DNA of 64,000 bases from Pseudomonadota bacterium (GTDB lineage: Bacteria > Pseudomonadota > Alphaproteobacteria > Rhodospirillales > Magnetospirillaceae). The notes beneath the pieces are model-generated. The model was not told where the DNA came from and ran no database searches. It saw only the letters and a list, made by a program, of their open reading frames with translations. Positions 47,821-56,976 of the stretch are shown here, one piece after another. Both the position numbers and the translations under genes were made by a program. Each line of letters starts with the position of its first letter. Within the stretch, counting starts at the first letter, position 1. The stretch lies in the NCBI GenBank assembly GCA_021781575.1, contig JAJXWP010000004.1, positions 1 to 64,000 on the forward strand. The letters run 5' to 3'.

Positions 47821-47837
47821 ATGTTATAACATAACAT
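47821..47837 (+). promoter_or_regulatory. Zur-type operator
   Basis: ATGTTAT-AAC-ATAACAT is a perfect 7-3-7 palindrome matching the Zur box pattern of proteobacteria (ATGTTATAnTATAACAT). It is 34 bases before the ZnuA-like start and suggests zinc repression. Confidence 0.8.
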
Positions 47838-47871
47838 TTTGTCACCAACACCATCGGCGGAGGCGCTGCGG

Positions 47872-48792
47872 ATGTTTCCCTTGGCAAAGCGACTGGCCTG
47901 CATCCTCGGCCTATGCCTGACGCTGGGCCTTGGTAACGCCTGGGCGGCAGCGCCCGTCAAGGTCGTCGCCACCTTCAGCATCCTCGGCGACATGGTGAAG
48001 CAGGTCGGCGGCGAGGACGTGTCGGTGAAGAGCCTGGTCCCGCCCGGCGGCGACGCGCATGTCTACCAGCCCTCTCCCGGCGACGCTAAGGAACTGGCCG
48101 CCGCCCGGTTGGTCGTGGTCAACGGCCTCGGCCTGGAAGGCTGGATGGACCGGCTGATCAAGGCCTCCGGCACCGGGGCGCCGATCGTAGTGGCCAGCCG
48201 CGGGATCAAACCGCAAACCTTGCGGGAGCCGGACAAGGGCACCGGCGGCACAGCCGCGGCGGTGATCGACCCCCATGCGTGGCAGAATCTGGCCAACGGC
48301 AAGATTTATGCGGCCAACATCGCCGAAGCCCTCGCCGAGATGGATCGCCCCCATGCCGCCGCCTACCGTCGGCGGGCCGAAGCCTATATCAAGCAACTCG
48401 ACGACCTGGACGTCTGGGTGCGGGACGGAATCTCGCAGGTACCGCCAGCCAAGCGCAAAATCATCACCTCGCACGACGCCTTCGGCTATTTCGGCCGGGC
48501 CTATGGCGTGACCTTCCTGGCCCCCGAGGGCATCAGCACCGACAGCGAGCCGACGGCGGCCGGCCTGGCACAACTGTCGCGGCAGATCAAAAAGGAACAT
48601 ATCAAGGCCTTGTTCATCGAGAACATGAGCGATCCGCGACTGATCCAGACCTTGGCTCGTGACGACGGGGCCGCCGTCGGCGGCATCCTTTATTCCGATT
48701 CCCTGTCGAAACCGGGTGGGCCGGCCGACACCTACATCACCATGTTCCGCCACAACGTTCCAGCGATGGTGGCGGCGATGCAGAAGAACTGA
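47872..48792 (+). CDS. znuA: ZnuA-like zinc-binding periplasmic protein
   Basis: 306 residues with a signal peptide. Metal-binding His candidates lie in GGDAHVYQPSPGD, IDPHAWQN and ITSHDAFGYFG, with an acidic ligand in SDSLSK-like C-terminal region. Cluster A-I (cluster 9) solute-binding protein for Zn2+ or Mn2+. GGAGG precedes the start. No permease or ATPase gene is adjacent. Confidence 0.88.
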   Translation: MFPLAKRLACILGLCLTLGLGNAWAAAPVKVVATFSILGDMVKQVGGEDVSVKSLVPPGGDAHVYQPSPGDAKELAAARLVVVNGLGLEGWMDRLIKASGTGAPIVVASRGIKPQTLREPDKGTGGTAAAVIDPHAWQNLANGKIYAANIAEALAEMDRPHAAAYRRRAEAYIKQLDDLDVWVRDGISQVPPAKRKIITSHDAFGYFGRAYGVTFLAPEGISTDSEPTAAGLAQLSRQIKKEHIKALFIENMSDPRLIQTLARDDGAAVGGILYSDSLSKPGGPADTYITMFRHNVPAMVAAMQKN

Positions 48793-48814
48793 CCGAACCG
48801 AGATCTATCGCGGC

Positions 48815-48828
48815 TTGACGCAAGTCAA
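48815..48828 (+). promoter_or_regulatory. FNR/CRP-type box
   Basis: TTGAC-GCAA-GTCAA is a perfect 5-4-5 palindrome that fits the FNR/FixK/Dnr consensus TTGAYnnnnRTCAA. It is about 95 bases before the following start codon, a good position for activation. Confidence 0.65.
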
Positions 48829-48923
48829 AGTCTCCAGGTCTTGAGACGGGCAGGTTCAGCAGCGATCTGTCGGAGGCCGCGGTCGAGACGGCGACGCTTC
48901 CTGTTTCCTGACCAGGAGTACTC

Positions 48924-49847
48924 ATGTCGAAGTTGCACCGCGCAGCGATCGCCGCGACGATGGCAACCCTCCTGTCGCTGCCGGCCGCCGCCCACGGTAT
49001 CGCCGGAGCGCGCTTTTTCCCCGTGACCCTCACCTTCGACGACCCGGCGGTGGCCGACGAAGTCTCGTTGCCGACCGTCGTCTACCAACCGAACAACCCC
49101 GGCGACGAAATCGACTATGGCTTCGAATGGGACAAGCGGATCACCGAGAACTTCGGCTTCGCCTTCAACGACCAATACCGGGTCGTCCGCCAGCCGGCGC
49201 AAGCCGGCGGCAATCTGTCGGGCTGGGACGATCCCGTCCTGACGCTCAAATGCCAGTTCTTCGAGAACGACGCCCATGAGCTCCTGGCTTCGGTCGGCGT
49301 GCAGAAGGAATTCGGTGGCGTCGGCGCGGTCAGCCAGGGTTTGGCCGACAGCGCCGGCTGGACCCAGCCCACCGTCTATGTCGGCAAAGGCTTGGGCGAC
49401 TTGCCCAATAGCCTAGGCCTGCTGCGGCCATTCGCCATCACCGGCGAATTCGGTTACCAGCGGGCCGACGAGGCAACCATCGTTTCTCCCGACGGGACGC
49501 GCCCTCCCAATCCCGATTTCTGGAACCTGGGAGCTTCGGTATATTACGACCTTTCCTATTTGCGCTCGCAGGTCATAGACTACGGCCTGCCGGAATTTGC
49601 CAACCACCTGATCCCCATCGTCGAATTCGCCTTTTCCAGCCCGGCCTCGAGCCAGCATGCGGGGACGACCACCACCGGCACCATTGCGCCGGGCGTCCTC
49701 TATGAAGCCGATTGGTACCAGGTCGGCGTCGAGGCGCTGATCCCGGCGACCCATGCCTCGGGCAGCTATACCGGCTTCATTGCCCAGTTCCACGTCTATC
49801 TCGACGATCTGCTGCCCGGCAGCCCGCTTGGAAAGCCGTTGTTCTGA
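48924..49847 (+). CDS. Secreted or outer-membrane protein of unknown function, linked to copCD
   Basis: 307 residues with a signal peptide ending in LPAAAHGIAG. The mature region is rich in aromatic and alternating hydrophobic residues (YGFEWDKRITENFGFAFNDQY; long beta pattern) and ends in Phe, so an outer-membrane barrel is possible. First gene of a run with copC and copD. Family not recognised. Confidence 0.7.
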   Translation: MSKLHRAAIAATMATLLSLPAAAHGIAGARFFPVTLTFDDPAVADEVSLPTVVYQPNNPGDEIDYGFEWDKRITENFGFAFNDQYRVVRQPAQAGGNLSGWDDPVLTLKCQFFENDAHELLASVGVQKEFGGVGAVSQGLADSAGWTQPTVYVGKGLGDLPNSLGLLRPFAITGEFGYQRADEATIVSPDGTRPPNPDFWNLGASVYYDLSYLRSQVIDYGLPEFANHLIPIVEFAFSSPASSQHAGTTTTGTIAPGVLYEADWYQVGVEALIPATHASGSYTGFIAQFHVYLDDLLPGSPLGKPLF

Positions 49848-49859
49848 ATAGGATCACCC

Positions 49860-50216
49860 ATGCGCAAGCTCTCGCTCGTCCTGCTTTGCCTCATCGTCTT
49901 CGCCGGCACGGCGAGGGCGCACGCCCGCCTGGAAAGCGCCTCTCCGGCGGTCGGCGGTACCGTGCCGACGCCGCCCGAACAGGTGGCCGTCACCTTCTCG
50001 GAAAAGGTCGAACCGGCGTTCAGCACCATCGAAGTGACCGATGCCACCGGGCAGCGGGCTGATACCGGCAAGCCGCACAGGGCGCCGGACAATCCGCGGG
50101 TCCTGATCGTCGACCTGCGGCCCATCGGCCCCGGCTCCTACAAGGTGGTCTGGCGCGCCGTGTCGGTCGACACCCACAGGACGCAGGGCAGCTACCGCTT
50201 TACCGTGGCGCGCTAG
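49860..50216 (+). CDS. copC: CopC-like periplasmic copper-binding protein
   Basis: 118 residues with a signal peptide. HARLESASPAVGGTV opens the mature protein, the N-terminal His being the usual copper ligand; VDTHRTQGSYRFTV closes the domain with a His. Hands copper to CopD. Confidence 0.92.
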   Translation: MRKLSLVLLCLIVFAGTARAHARLESASPAVGGTVPTPPEQVAVTFSEKVEPAFSTIEVTDATGQRADTGKPHRAPDNPRVLIVDLRPIGPGSYKVVWRAVSVDTHRTQGSYRFTVAR

Positions 50217-50217
50217 C

Positions 50218-51141
50218 ATGCCGAACTTCGGGATTGCAGGCGGACTCGGGCTGGCCCTCGTCCGTGGCATCTCGGTCGCCGCCTGCCTGGCAGTACTGGG
50301 AACGATCGTCTTCCAGTTGATTGTCGCCCCGCCGGCGCTGGCCCTGATGGACGCCTCCTTGGCAGCCCGGTTCGTCTGGCGCTGGCGGCGCCTGCTATGG
50401 ACCAGCCTAGCCATTGCGGCGCTGGCGGGAGCTCTCTGGCTCTTGCTGGCCTCCGGCCGGATGGCCGGTGTGACGGAACCGGGCGCCATGGTGGCCGCCG
50501 TCCCCTTGGTCATCCAGCATAGCCGCTTCGGGGCGATGTTGGCGACCCGGCTGGGCTTGCTGGCCGGAGCGTCTATCGCCCTGACCGCCCGCCCGCATCC
50601 AAACCGTTTGGTGCTCGCCGCGAGCCTTGCCGGCGCGGCGGCCGCATTGCAAGCCTTGGTGGGACATGCGGCGAGTGTCGGCGGCGCCCTGATGGACTGG
50701 CTTGCCTTGTCGACCCTGTTCCATGTTCTGGCCGCCGGTCTCTGGCTGGGGCAACTGCCGTCACTGTGGCGATTCCTCGCCGACGCTCCGCCGGCGGCCG
50801 CCAGCCTCGCCCTGCGCCGCTTTTCACCATTGGGGGCAGCTTGCGTGCTGGTCCTGGCGGCGACCGCCTTGGCACAGGGGTGGGGACTGGTCGGCGGCTT
50901 GGCCGGCGCCGTCGGGACGGCCTATGGATGGGCCGACCTGGCCAAGCTTTCGTTGTTCGTCGTACTGCTGGCCATCGCGGCGATCAACCGTTTCGCCTTG
51001 ATGCCAAAACTGGAGGCGAGCGACCCGGCGGCCGCGCGGCGGACGCTTTGTCGCAGTGTCATGGTCGAGACGGCGGTGGGGCTAGCGATCATCCTGGTCG
51101 CCGGCATCCTGGCCAGCCTGCCGCCCGGCGCTGGGGCCTGA
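50218..51141 (+). CDS. copD: CopD-family copper-uptake membrane protein
   Basis: 307 residues with about eight hydrophobic helices; the middle region STLFHVLAAGLWLGQLPSLW is the CopD signature. Follows copC by one base. Moves copper into the cytoplasm or periplasm partner. Confidence 0.9.
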   Translation: MPNFGIAGGLGLALVRGISVAACLAVLGTIVFQLIVAPPALALMDASLAARFVWRWRRLLWTSLAIAALAGALWLLLASGRMAGVTEPGAMVAAVPLVIQHSRFGAMLATRLGLLAGASIALTARPHPNRLVLAASLAGAAAALQALVGHAASVGGALMDWLALSTLFHVLAAGLWLGQLPSLWRFLADAPPAAASLALRRFSPLGAACVLVLAATALAQGWGLVGGLAGAVGTAYGWADLAKLSLFVVLLAIAAINRFALMPKLEASDPAAARRTLCRSVMVETAVGLAIILVAGILASLPPGAGA

Positions 51142-51202
51142 TCAGGTCGGGCAGGCGGCGTCAAGCAGGGCCACACGGACCGCAACGCCGATTCCCACTG
51201 GA

Positions 51203-51227
51203 CGATATATACTCGTATGTTATAACG
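51203..51227 (+). promoter_or_regulatory. Mo-box-like site upstream of modA
   Basis: Half-sites CGATATA and TATAACG separated by 11 bases form a CGWTATA...TATAWCG inverted repeat as bound by ModE. It is 36 bases from the modA start. ModE is encoded downstream. Confidence 0.6.
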
Positions 51228-51263
51228 CATGACGAGATACAGGAGAGCAAGCCGAGCCGATCG

Positions 51264-52034
51264 ATGACCTGCACACGTTTCTTGGCACTGCTTGCCGCCA
51301 CCGTTTTCTGCCTGATATCGACCGCCGAGACCAGGGCGGCCGAGGTCACCGTCTTCGCCGCGGCGTCGCTGACCAACGCCATCGACGAAATCGGCTCGGA
51401 TTTCGCCGCCAAAGGCCTGGGAAAGGTGATCGCCTCTTACGCGGCCTCATCCACCCTGGCCAAGCAGATCGACAACGGCGCGCCGGCCAATATCTTCATC
51501 TCGGCCGATGTGGACTGGATGAACTATCTGGCCGACCGGAAGCTTGTGGACGCCGGTAGCCGCGAGGACCTGCTCGGCAACACGCTGGTGCTGATCGCCC
51601 CGGCGGGAGCGCCAAGCCAGCCGGTGAACCTGCTGCACGGACCCCATCTGGCGGTGCTGCTCGGCGAAGGCCGCCTGGCGACAGGCGACCCGGATCACGT
51701 GCCGGCAGGCAAATACGCCAAGGAAGCCCTCGAAGCGCTCGGCCAGTGGAAGGAACTCGAACCGAAGCTGGCCCGGGCCGCCAGCGTGCGCGACGCATTG
51801 AGCATGGTCGAACGGGCGGAGACGCCGCTGGGAATCGTCTATGGGACCGACGCCGCGGTCGCGGTGAAGGTAAAGGTCGTCGCCACCTTCCCCGACAATC
51901 TGCACGCGCCGATCGTCTATCCGGCGGCACTGGTCGCCGGCCAGCAAACACCAGCCGCCGCGGCTTTCCTGGCGTTCCTGAAAACCAAGGAGGCGCGGCA
52001 GGTATTCCGCAAATACGGCTTCACGCCCCGATGA
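51264..52034 (+). CDS. modA: Molybdate-binding periplasmic protein
   Basis: 256 residues with a signal peptide. EVTVFAAASLTNAIDEIG, YAASSTLAKQIDNGAPANIFIS and GIVYGTDA are conserved molybdate/tungstate site motifs. Substrate-binding subunit of an ABC transporter; modB/modC are not adjacent. Confidence 0.92.
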   Translation: MTCTRFLALLAATVFCLISTAETRAAEVTVFAAASLTNAIDEIGSDFAAKGLGKVIASYAASSTLAKQIDNGAPANIFISADVDWMNYLADRKLVDAGSREDLLGNTLVLIAPAGAPSQPVNLLHGPHLAVLLGEGRLATGDPDHVPAGKYAKEALEALGQWKELEPKLARAASVRDALSMVERAETPLGIVYGTDAAVAVKVKVVATFPDNLHAPIVYPAALVAGQQTPAAAAFLAFLKTKEARQVFRKYGFTPR

Positions 52035-52188
52035 GGCGCCCGTGGTCGACGACCAGCCGCAGATGGGGGCGGCGCCGGGTCGGCGAACAGCCCAAGGCCA
52101 CCCACCAATGCACCCCCGCCATGCCGGCCAGCCAAAAGGCGGCCACCCACGCGGCAACAACCTGGTCTAAGGGCGAACGAAATTCCAT
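52021..52188 (-). CDS. Small predicted membrane protein
   Basis: 55 residues with a hydrophobic centre (VVAAWVAAFWLAGMAGVHWWVAL) and an Arg-rich tail. GGGAG precedes the ATG by seven bases. Converges with modA, overlapping its stop. Real coding is uncertain. Confidence 0.4.
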   Translation of the reverse strand: MEFRSPLDQVVAAWVAAFWLAGMAGVHWWVALGCSPTRRRPHLRLVVDHGRLIGA

Positions 52189-52271
52189 GGTCAAGCTCCC
52201 GATGGGGCCGGATGGAAGGCTCTCCGCGAAACGGCCGCCCCGAGAAATGGTCAGTCCCTCCCCGCAGCGAC

Positions 52272-52289
52272 CTGGTGGTGGACCACCAG
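52272..52289. promoter_or_regulatory. Palindrome in the modA-mop gap
   Basis: CTGGTGGT-GG-ACCACCAG is a perfect 8-2-8 palindrome. It is 230 bases before mop and may be a regulator-binding site or a structured element; no known consensus matched. Confidence 0.4.
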
Positions 52290-52519
52290 TGGTGGGCTGC
52301 CGGATCCAGACATTTGGCAACCAGGCATCTGGGGTGGAGCACCACCGGCTATGGATGTCTTAACAGCGCCGCGCCACCTCAGGAATGCGCTGCCCATTGG
52401 TGGGCAACGTTTCGGATAGGTCGCGCCGATCCGAATGGAACTTGCGGCTCGCCGGCATGACCCCCTTTTCTCAAAGATGTGGCGGGCCTAAGATCGCAAC
52501 CACCGCAAGGGAGGCGATG

Positions 52520-52726
52520 ATGAAACTCAGCGCACGCAACGCTCTCAAGGGCAAGATCGAAAGCATCAACAAAGGCATCGTGACCACCACGCTCAAGGTC
52601 GACATAGGGCACGGTATCCATGTCACCTCATCGATCACCAACGACGCCGCCGAGGATCTGGGCCTGAAGATCGGCGACGAAGTCACCGCCATCATCAAGT
52701 CCTCCGACGTCATCATCGGCAAGTGA
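52520..52726 (+). CDS. mop: Molbindin (Mop), single-domain molybdate-binding protein
   Basis: 68 residues, one TOBE/Mop domain: KLSARNALKGKIESINKG, TSSITNDAAEDLGLK and IIKSSDVIIGK. Binds molybdate in the cytosol as an oligomer. Start ATG 52520 with AGGGAGG upstream. Overlaps modE by one base. Confidence 0.95.
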   Translation: MKLSARNALKGKIESINKGIVTTTLKVDIGHGIHVTSSITNDAAEDLGLKIGDEVTAIIKSSDVIIGK

Positions 52727-53517
52727 TGCCGCCAAAGATCGATGCATTGCTGGCGCTTCGGGGCGACGGCCGGCTGTTGGTCGGCCGTGACCGCATCGCC
52801 ATGCTCGAGGCGGTGGCCGAACAGGGCAGCATCACCAAGGCCGCGCAGGCCTTGGGATTCAGCTACAAAGGGGCGTGGGACGCCATCGCCGCCATCAACA
52901 ACCTGTTGCCGCGCCCCGCCGTGCTCACCCAGGCGGGCGGGCGGCGCGGCGGCTTCGCCGAGGTAACAGAAGAAGGACGGCGCCTGATCGTCGCTTTCCG
53001 CCGCCTGGAGGAGAAACTGGTCCGCATCTCGACGGCGATCGCCGAGGAGGGGCTGGGGGCCGATTCCGACCGATTGTTCTGGAGCCTTGCCATGAAGACC
53101 AGCGCCCGCAACGCCCTCCACGGACAGGTCGTCGATGTCAAGCGGGCGGCGGTGAACGTCGAGGTCACGCTCAAAGTGTCGGAAAGCAACACGGTGGTCG
53201 CGGTGATCACCAACGAGAGCGTCGACGACCTTGGCCTGGAGCCAGGGCGGGAAGCAGTCGCATTGGTGAAATCCTCGTTCGTCATGCTGGCAGGCGGCGA
53301 TCAGCCTCCGCAGATCTCGGTTCGCAACAAGATATTCGGCACGATGGTGGAAAGGGTCGACGGCGGCGTGAACAGTGAAGTGATCCTGGACATCGGCGAC
53401 GGCAAGTTCCTGACCGCGGTCGTCACCCGGCAAAGCATCGACGACCTCGGCCTAGCCATCGGCGACCGCGCCTACGCCCTGTTCAAGGCGTCCCACGTGA
53501 TCCTGGCGGTCGGTTAA
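52726..53517 (+). CDS. modE: ModE-family molybdate-responsive regulator
   Basis: 263 residues. An N-terminal winged helix (GSITKAAQALGFSYKGAWD, residues 33 to 52) is followed by two TOBE domains (MKTSARNALHGQVVDV and SVRNKIFGTMVERV). Binds molybdate and controls Mo-uptake genes. Confidence 0.95.
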   Translation: MPPKIDALLALRGDGRLLVGRDRIAMLEAVAEQGSITKAAQALGFSYKGAWDAIAAINNLLPRPAVLTQAGGRRGGFAEVTEEGRRLIVAFRRLEEKLVRISTAIAEEGLGADSDRLFWSLAMKTSARNALHGQVVDVKRAAVNVEVTLKVSESNTVVAVITNESVDDLGLEPGREAVALVKSSFVMLAGGDQPPQISVRNKIFGTMVERVDGGVNSEVILDIGDGKFLTAVVTRQSIDDLGLAIGDRAYALFKASHVILAVG

Positions 53518-54731
53518 TTCTTCCATTCGCCCATGGTTTCCGCCGTCCAGGTGGCCAGGCGGTCACCCTTGCCCAGGCTCTCCAGATAGGAGAAGTCGAG
53601 AGCCATGCGGCCAACCTCGCGCTCGGCGTCGGCACAGGCGTATACCGGCGACGGGCCGGCCAAGACGCGCGCTACATGCACCGCGGCGGGCACTCCGAAC
53701 TGATCGCCTTGGAGGATGCCCGGCCGCCCCGAAAAGGCCACCGCCTCGACCACCGCCTGGTTGAACCCCCAGACCCCCAGCAGATAGGCTCCCACCTGCA
53801 GATGGCTGGCGCCGAACGCAGCCAACTCGGCATCGAGCGGATCCTCGCCGGTGGCCACCGCCCCTTTCGCCCGGGAAAATTTCGCCGGCAGACGATCGAG
53901 CAGGACCAGCATGCCGATCGGGCTCAGCATGCCGGCGCAGAACGCTTCCTCAATCCGCCGTTCGTCCAATCCTTCGATCCTGGCGATCCGCTCGGCGATG
54001 CGGGCGACACGGAAACTATCGTGATTGAGGTCATCCATCAGCCGGCCCAAGGCCTCGAGCCCCTTGAAGCTGCGGAAGATGCCGATCCGCAGCACCAGCG
54101 CCCGCAAGGTTTCAAAGCCGAGGATGCGGACCGCCTGCAGGGGCGTGGTGACCCGCGACGGCATGGTGAAATAGGCGGAATTGGTAAGCTTCAGCAGTTC
54201 CGCCGTCATCGCCATGTCGCGACCGATGATTTCGGCGACACCGTTGGCCGAGGCCTGGGGAAGTTCGATATATTTCATCAGCGCATAATAGGTGTCGGAC
54301 GGCGTCGGCAGGTTCCTGATCCCCGCCAGCAAGGCCCGCAACGGCGCCGAGTCGACCATGCGCTGCAGTTCCAGGGCCCGGCGGACAACATCGACCAGGG
54401 TCTTGTCGGAACAGGGTTTGGCCAGAAACTGATGGGCCGGCCCGACCGTCCGCATGACGCTTTCCGCCTCGGAATAGCCGGACAGGATGATCCGTAGCAC
54501 ACCCGGATGGCGCCGCCGCACTTCCGACAACAGCTCCGCACCATCCATGCCCGGCATGCGCATATCCGACACGATCACGTCGAAGGGCTGGGCTGCCATG
54601 GCGGCCAGCGCCGCCGCGCCGCTTTCGACGAACTGCATGTCCCACTCGTTGCGCATCCCGCGCAGCAGCCGCTGCAGCCCCGAGAGAACGTTACGATCGT
54701 CGTCGACGAACAGGATCCGGCACATGGTCAT
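53514..54731 (-). CDS. Response regulator with HDOD output domain
   Basis: 405 residues. REC domain: ILFVDDDRNVL, IVSDMRMPGMDG (phospho-Asp) and FLAKPCSD. HDOD domain follows from residue 140 (IELPQASANGVAEIIGRD, AVRILGFETLRALV). Signal output is unknown; overlaps the histidine kinase gene (ATGA). Confidence 0.9.
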   Translation of the reverse strand: MTMCRILFVDDDRNVLSGLQRLLRGMRNEWDMQFVESGAAALAAMAAQPFDVIVSDMRMPGMDGAELLSEVRRRHPGVLRIILSGYSEAESVMRTVGPAHQFLAKPCSDKTLVDVVRRALELQRMVDSAPLRALLAGIRNLPTPSDTYYALMKYIELPQASANGVAEIIGRDMAMTAELLKLTNSAYFTMPSRVTTPLQAVRILGFETLRALVLRIGIFRSFKGLEALGRLMDDLNHDSFRVARIAERIARIEGLDERRIEEAFCAGMLSPIGMLVLLDRLPAKFSRAKGAVATGEDPLDAELAAFGASHLQVGAYLLGVWGFNQAVVEAVAFSGRPGILQGDQFGVPAAVHVARVLAGPSPVYACADAEREVGRMALDFSYLESLGKGDRLATWTAETMGEWKN

Positions 54732-56392
54732 GGAAGTGCCTCGGCTGGTTGGGTGGCGCCGTTGACCGGCAGGGTGATGGTGAATTTGGCTCCCCTGCCC
54801 TGTTCCGTCTCCACCGAAATTCGCCCCCCGTGCTTATTGACCACCACATCGCGGCAGATGGACAAGCCCTGCCCCGTTCCCTTGCCCACCGGCTTGGTGG
54901 TGAAGAACGGGTCGAAAATGCGTTCCTTGACGTCCTCGGCCATCCCGATTCCGTCGTCCTCCACGGTGATTTCCACCACGTCGCCGCGTTGGCGGGTGGC
55001 AATGGCGATCCAGCCCTTGCCGGCCCGCTCGGCGGCTTCGATGGCGTGCACGGCGTTCACTACCAGATTGAGCAGCACCTGGTTGAGCTCGCCGGGAAGG
55101 CAGAAGACTTTCGGCAGGCCGGCGTCGAGATCCAGGCGGATCTCGGCGAAATGCTTCCACTCGTTGCGGCTGACGGCGAGCGTGTGCTCGATCGCCTGGT
55201 TGAGGTCGGCGACCACCTTCTCCCGCTCGCCCGGATGTGAAAACTCCTTCATCGCCAAAACGATGCGGGAGACCTGGCCAAGTCCGTCGAGGGATTGCGC
55301 GATGGCTTTGGGGATCTCGTCGATCAGGTAATCCAGGTCGGCCTCGGCGGTAGCCCGGCGCATCGCCTCGCCGGTCTCGGCCAGGCTGCCGGGGGGGCAA
55401 TCGATGATTTGCCGAAGACGGGCCAGCAGGCCGGTGACCGCGGTGAATGAGTCGCCCAGAAAGCGCAAATTATCGCCGATATACTGTGTCGGTGTATTGA
55501 TTTCATGAGCGATTCCGGCCGCCAGCTGGCCGACGCTGGCCAGCTTCGACGCCTGCAGCGCTTCCTGCTGCGCCTTTTTCAGGCCGTGGATATCGCGAAA
55601 CGAAACGATCGCCCCTTTCCGCCGCCCTTCTTCCACCAGCGGCGAGCAGGCGAACGCCACCATCAGTAGCCGCCCGTCGCGCAATTCGAATACCGCATCG
55701 TCGTCCCGCAGCACCCGGCCCGTCTCGGCAACATGGCGCAGCGGGCCTTCGTCGAACCCTCGCGAACCGCCGGCCTGCCTGATCCGGAAAATGGCGTCCA
55801 TATGAGCCCCGACAAGGCGCGTGCGACCACCGTCGCCGAGCAGCGTGTCGGCGGAACGGTTGGAGAATATGATATGGCCGTTGGCATCGATGACCAGGAT
55901 GCCTTCGAACAGGCTTTCGGTGACCGCCTGCATGCGGTACCGGCTTTCCCGCAACGCCTCCTCGACCCGTCGCCGTTCGGCGATCTCGCTTCCCAACCCA
56001 TCGCCCCCCCGGATGGCACGCAGCCGCTCGCAGGAGTAGCGGACGACACGGCGCAAAGCATCGCCATTGATCCGGCTCATCACCAGAACGTCTTGAGCGC
56101 CTGCCTGCACGGCCATGGTGCCAAACGCCCGGTCGTCGGCCCTGGTCAGCACGATGACCGGAAGTTCGGCGGCGGCGGTTATGAAATCGGGAAGCACAAC
56201 GAGTTGCTCGGGAAGCGCCTCGAGATCGAGAAGGACGGCATCGAACGCCTTCTCCGCCAGTCTTCGCCTGGCGCTTTCGATCGTCTCGACGGGGTCGATC
56301 CGGAACGCCTGAGGATCGTCCGACAACAGCAGATCAGAGACGAACGCCGCCTGCGCGCCGTTCGGTTCCACAAGCAATATGTCGATGGCCAT
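54728..56392 (-). CDS. Sensor histidine kinase with degenerate receiver and PAS
   Basis: 554 residues. The N-terminal receiver-like domain has LLVEPNGAQ in place of the acidic pair, so it is likely non-canonical. A PAS domain (SLFEGILVIDANGHIIFSNRSA) follows. H-box: LAAGIAHEINTPTQYIG; N and G boxes: NLVVNAVHAIEA, DDGIGMAED, GTGQGLSICRDVV. Probably phosphorylates the REC-HDOD protein downstream. Confidence 0.9.
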   Translation of the reverse strand: MAIDILLVEPNGAQAAFVSDLLLSDDPQAFRIDPVETIESARRRLAEKAFDAVLLDLEALPEQLVVLPDFITAAAELPVIVLTRADDRAFGTMAVQAGAQDVLVMSRINGDALRRVVRYSCERLRAIRGGDGLGSEIAERRRVEEALRESRYRMQAVTESLFEGILVIDANGHIIFSNRSADTLLGDGGRTRLVGAHMDAIFRIRQAGGSRGFDEGPLRHVAETGRVLRDDDAVFELRDGRLLMVAFACSPLVEEGRRKGAIVSFRDIHGLKKAQQEALQASKLASVGQLAAGIAHEINTPTQYIGDNLRFLGDSFTAVTGLLARLRQIIDCPPGSLAETGEAMRRATAEADLDYLIDEIPKAIAQSLDGLGQVSRIVLAMKEFSHPGEREKVVADLNQAIEHTLAVSRNEWKHFAEIRLDLDAGLPKVFCLPGELNQVLLNLVVNAVHAIEAAERAGKGWIAIATRQRGDVVEITVEDDGIGMAEDVKERIFDPFFTTKPVGKGTGQGLSICRDVVVNKHGGRISVETEQGRGAKFTITLPVNGATQPAEALP

Positions 56393-56479
56393 GAGGCCCA
56401 ATCCCCCGCGTCATTTCCATCCAGCATAGCTGAATCGACGCGTCCACGACAATTTCGTGCGATCGGGCGCGGAGCGGAA

Positions 56480-56827
56480 TCAGGTGCCGACCGAGACCGG
56501 ATGTTCGTCGATCGACAGGACCAGGCGAGAGTGGTCGGGCTCCTGCCCGTCCAGCAGCGACTGCCGCAGGCGCAGACTGATCGCCGCGGCGCCGGCCAAG
56601 GAAGCGACATCCATCTCGGGAAAGGTCGCCCCCTCGGCGACGATGCGCGCCAGCGGATCGGGAATACCCAGGCACCAGAGAAGCTCCCGAACCTTCAGGC
56701 GCTTGATATTCGCCGGATTGATGCCGAAGCGGTTGACAAAAGCCGGGTTCCCCCACTCCACATAACCGTCGAAGTGAACCAGCACTGGGAATGGACTCGC
56801 CTGAACGCTGGAATACATCTTCTTCAT
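56480..56827 (-). CDS. Small PAS-like protein
   Basis: 115 residues with a PAS-like core (VLVHFDGYVEWGNPAFVNRFG, ELLWCLGIPDPL). Starts ambiguous at ATG 56827 or GTG 56845. Part of the signalling cluster but without effector domain. Confidence 0.6.
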   Translation of the reverse strand: MKKMYSSVQASPFPVLVHFDGYVEWGNPAFVNRFGINPANIKRLKVRELLWCLGIPDPLARIVAEGATFPEMDVASLAGAAAISLRLRQSLLDGQEPDHSRLVLSIDEHPVSVGT

Positions 56828-56976
56828 CCCGGCCTTCGCCTTCACGCCATCCGCCCAGGGCTTGCGCCACGCCGCCCGGGCGGCTAATACTGGCCATCTT
56901 GGCGAGGGACGGCCGGCTGCGACATCCCCATTTGGGGACGTTGCCGAGCAGCCGCTGACAGAGTTGACGGCGACCG

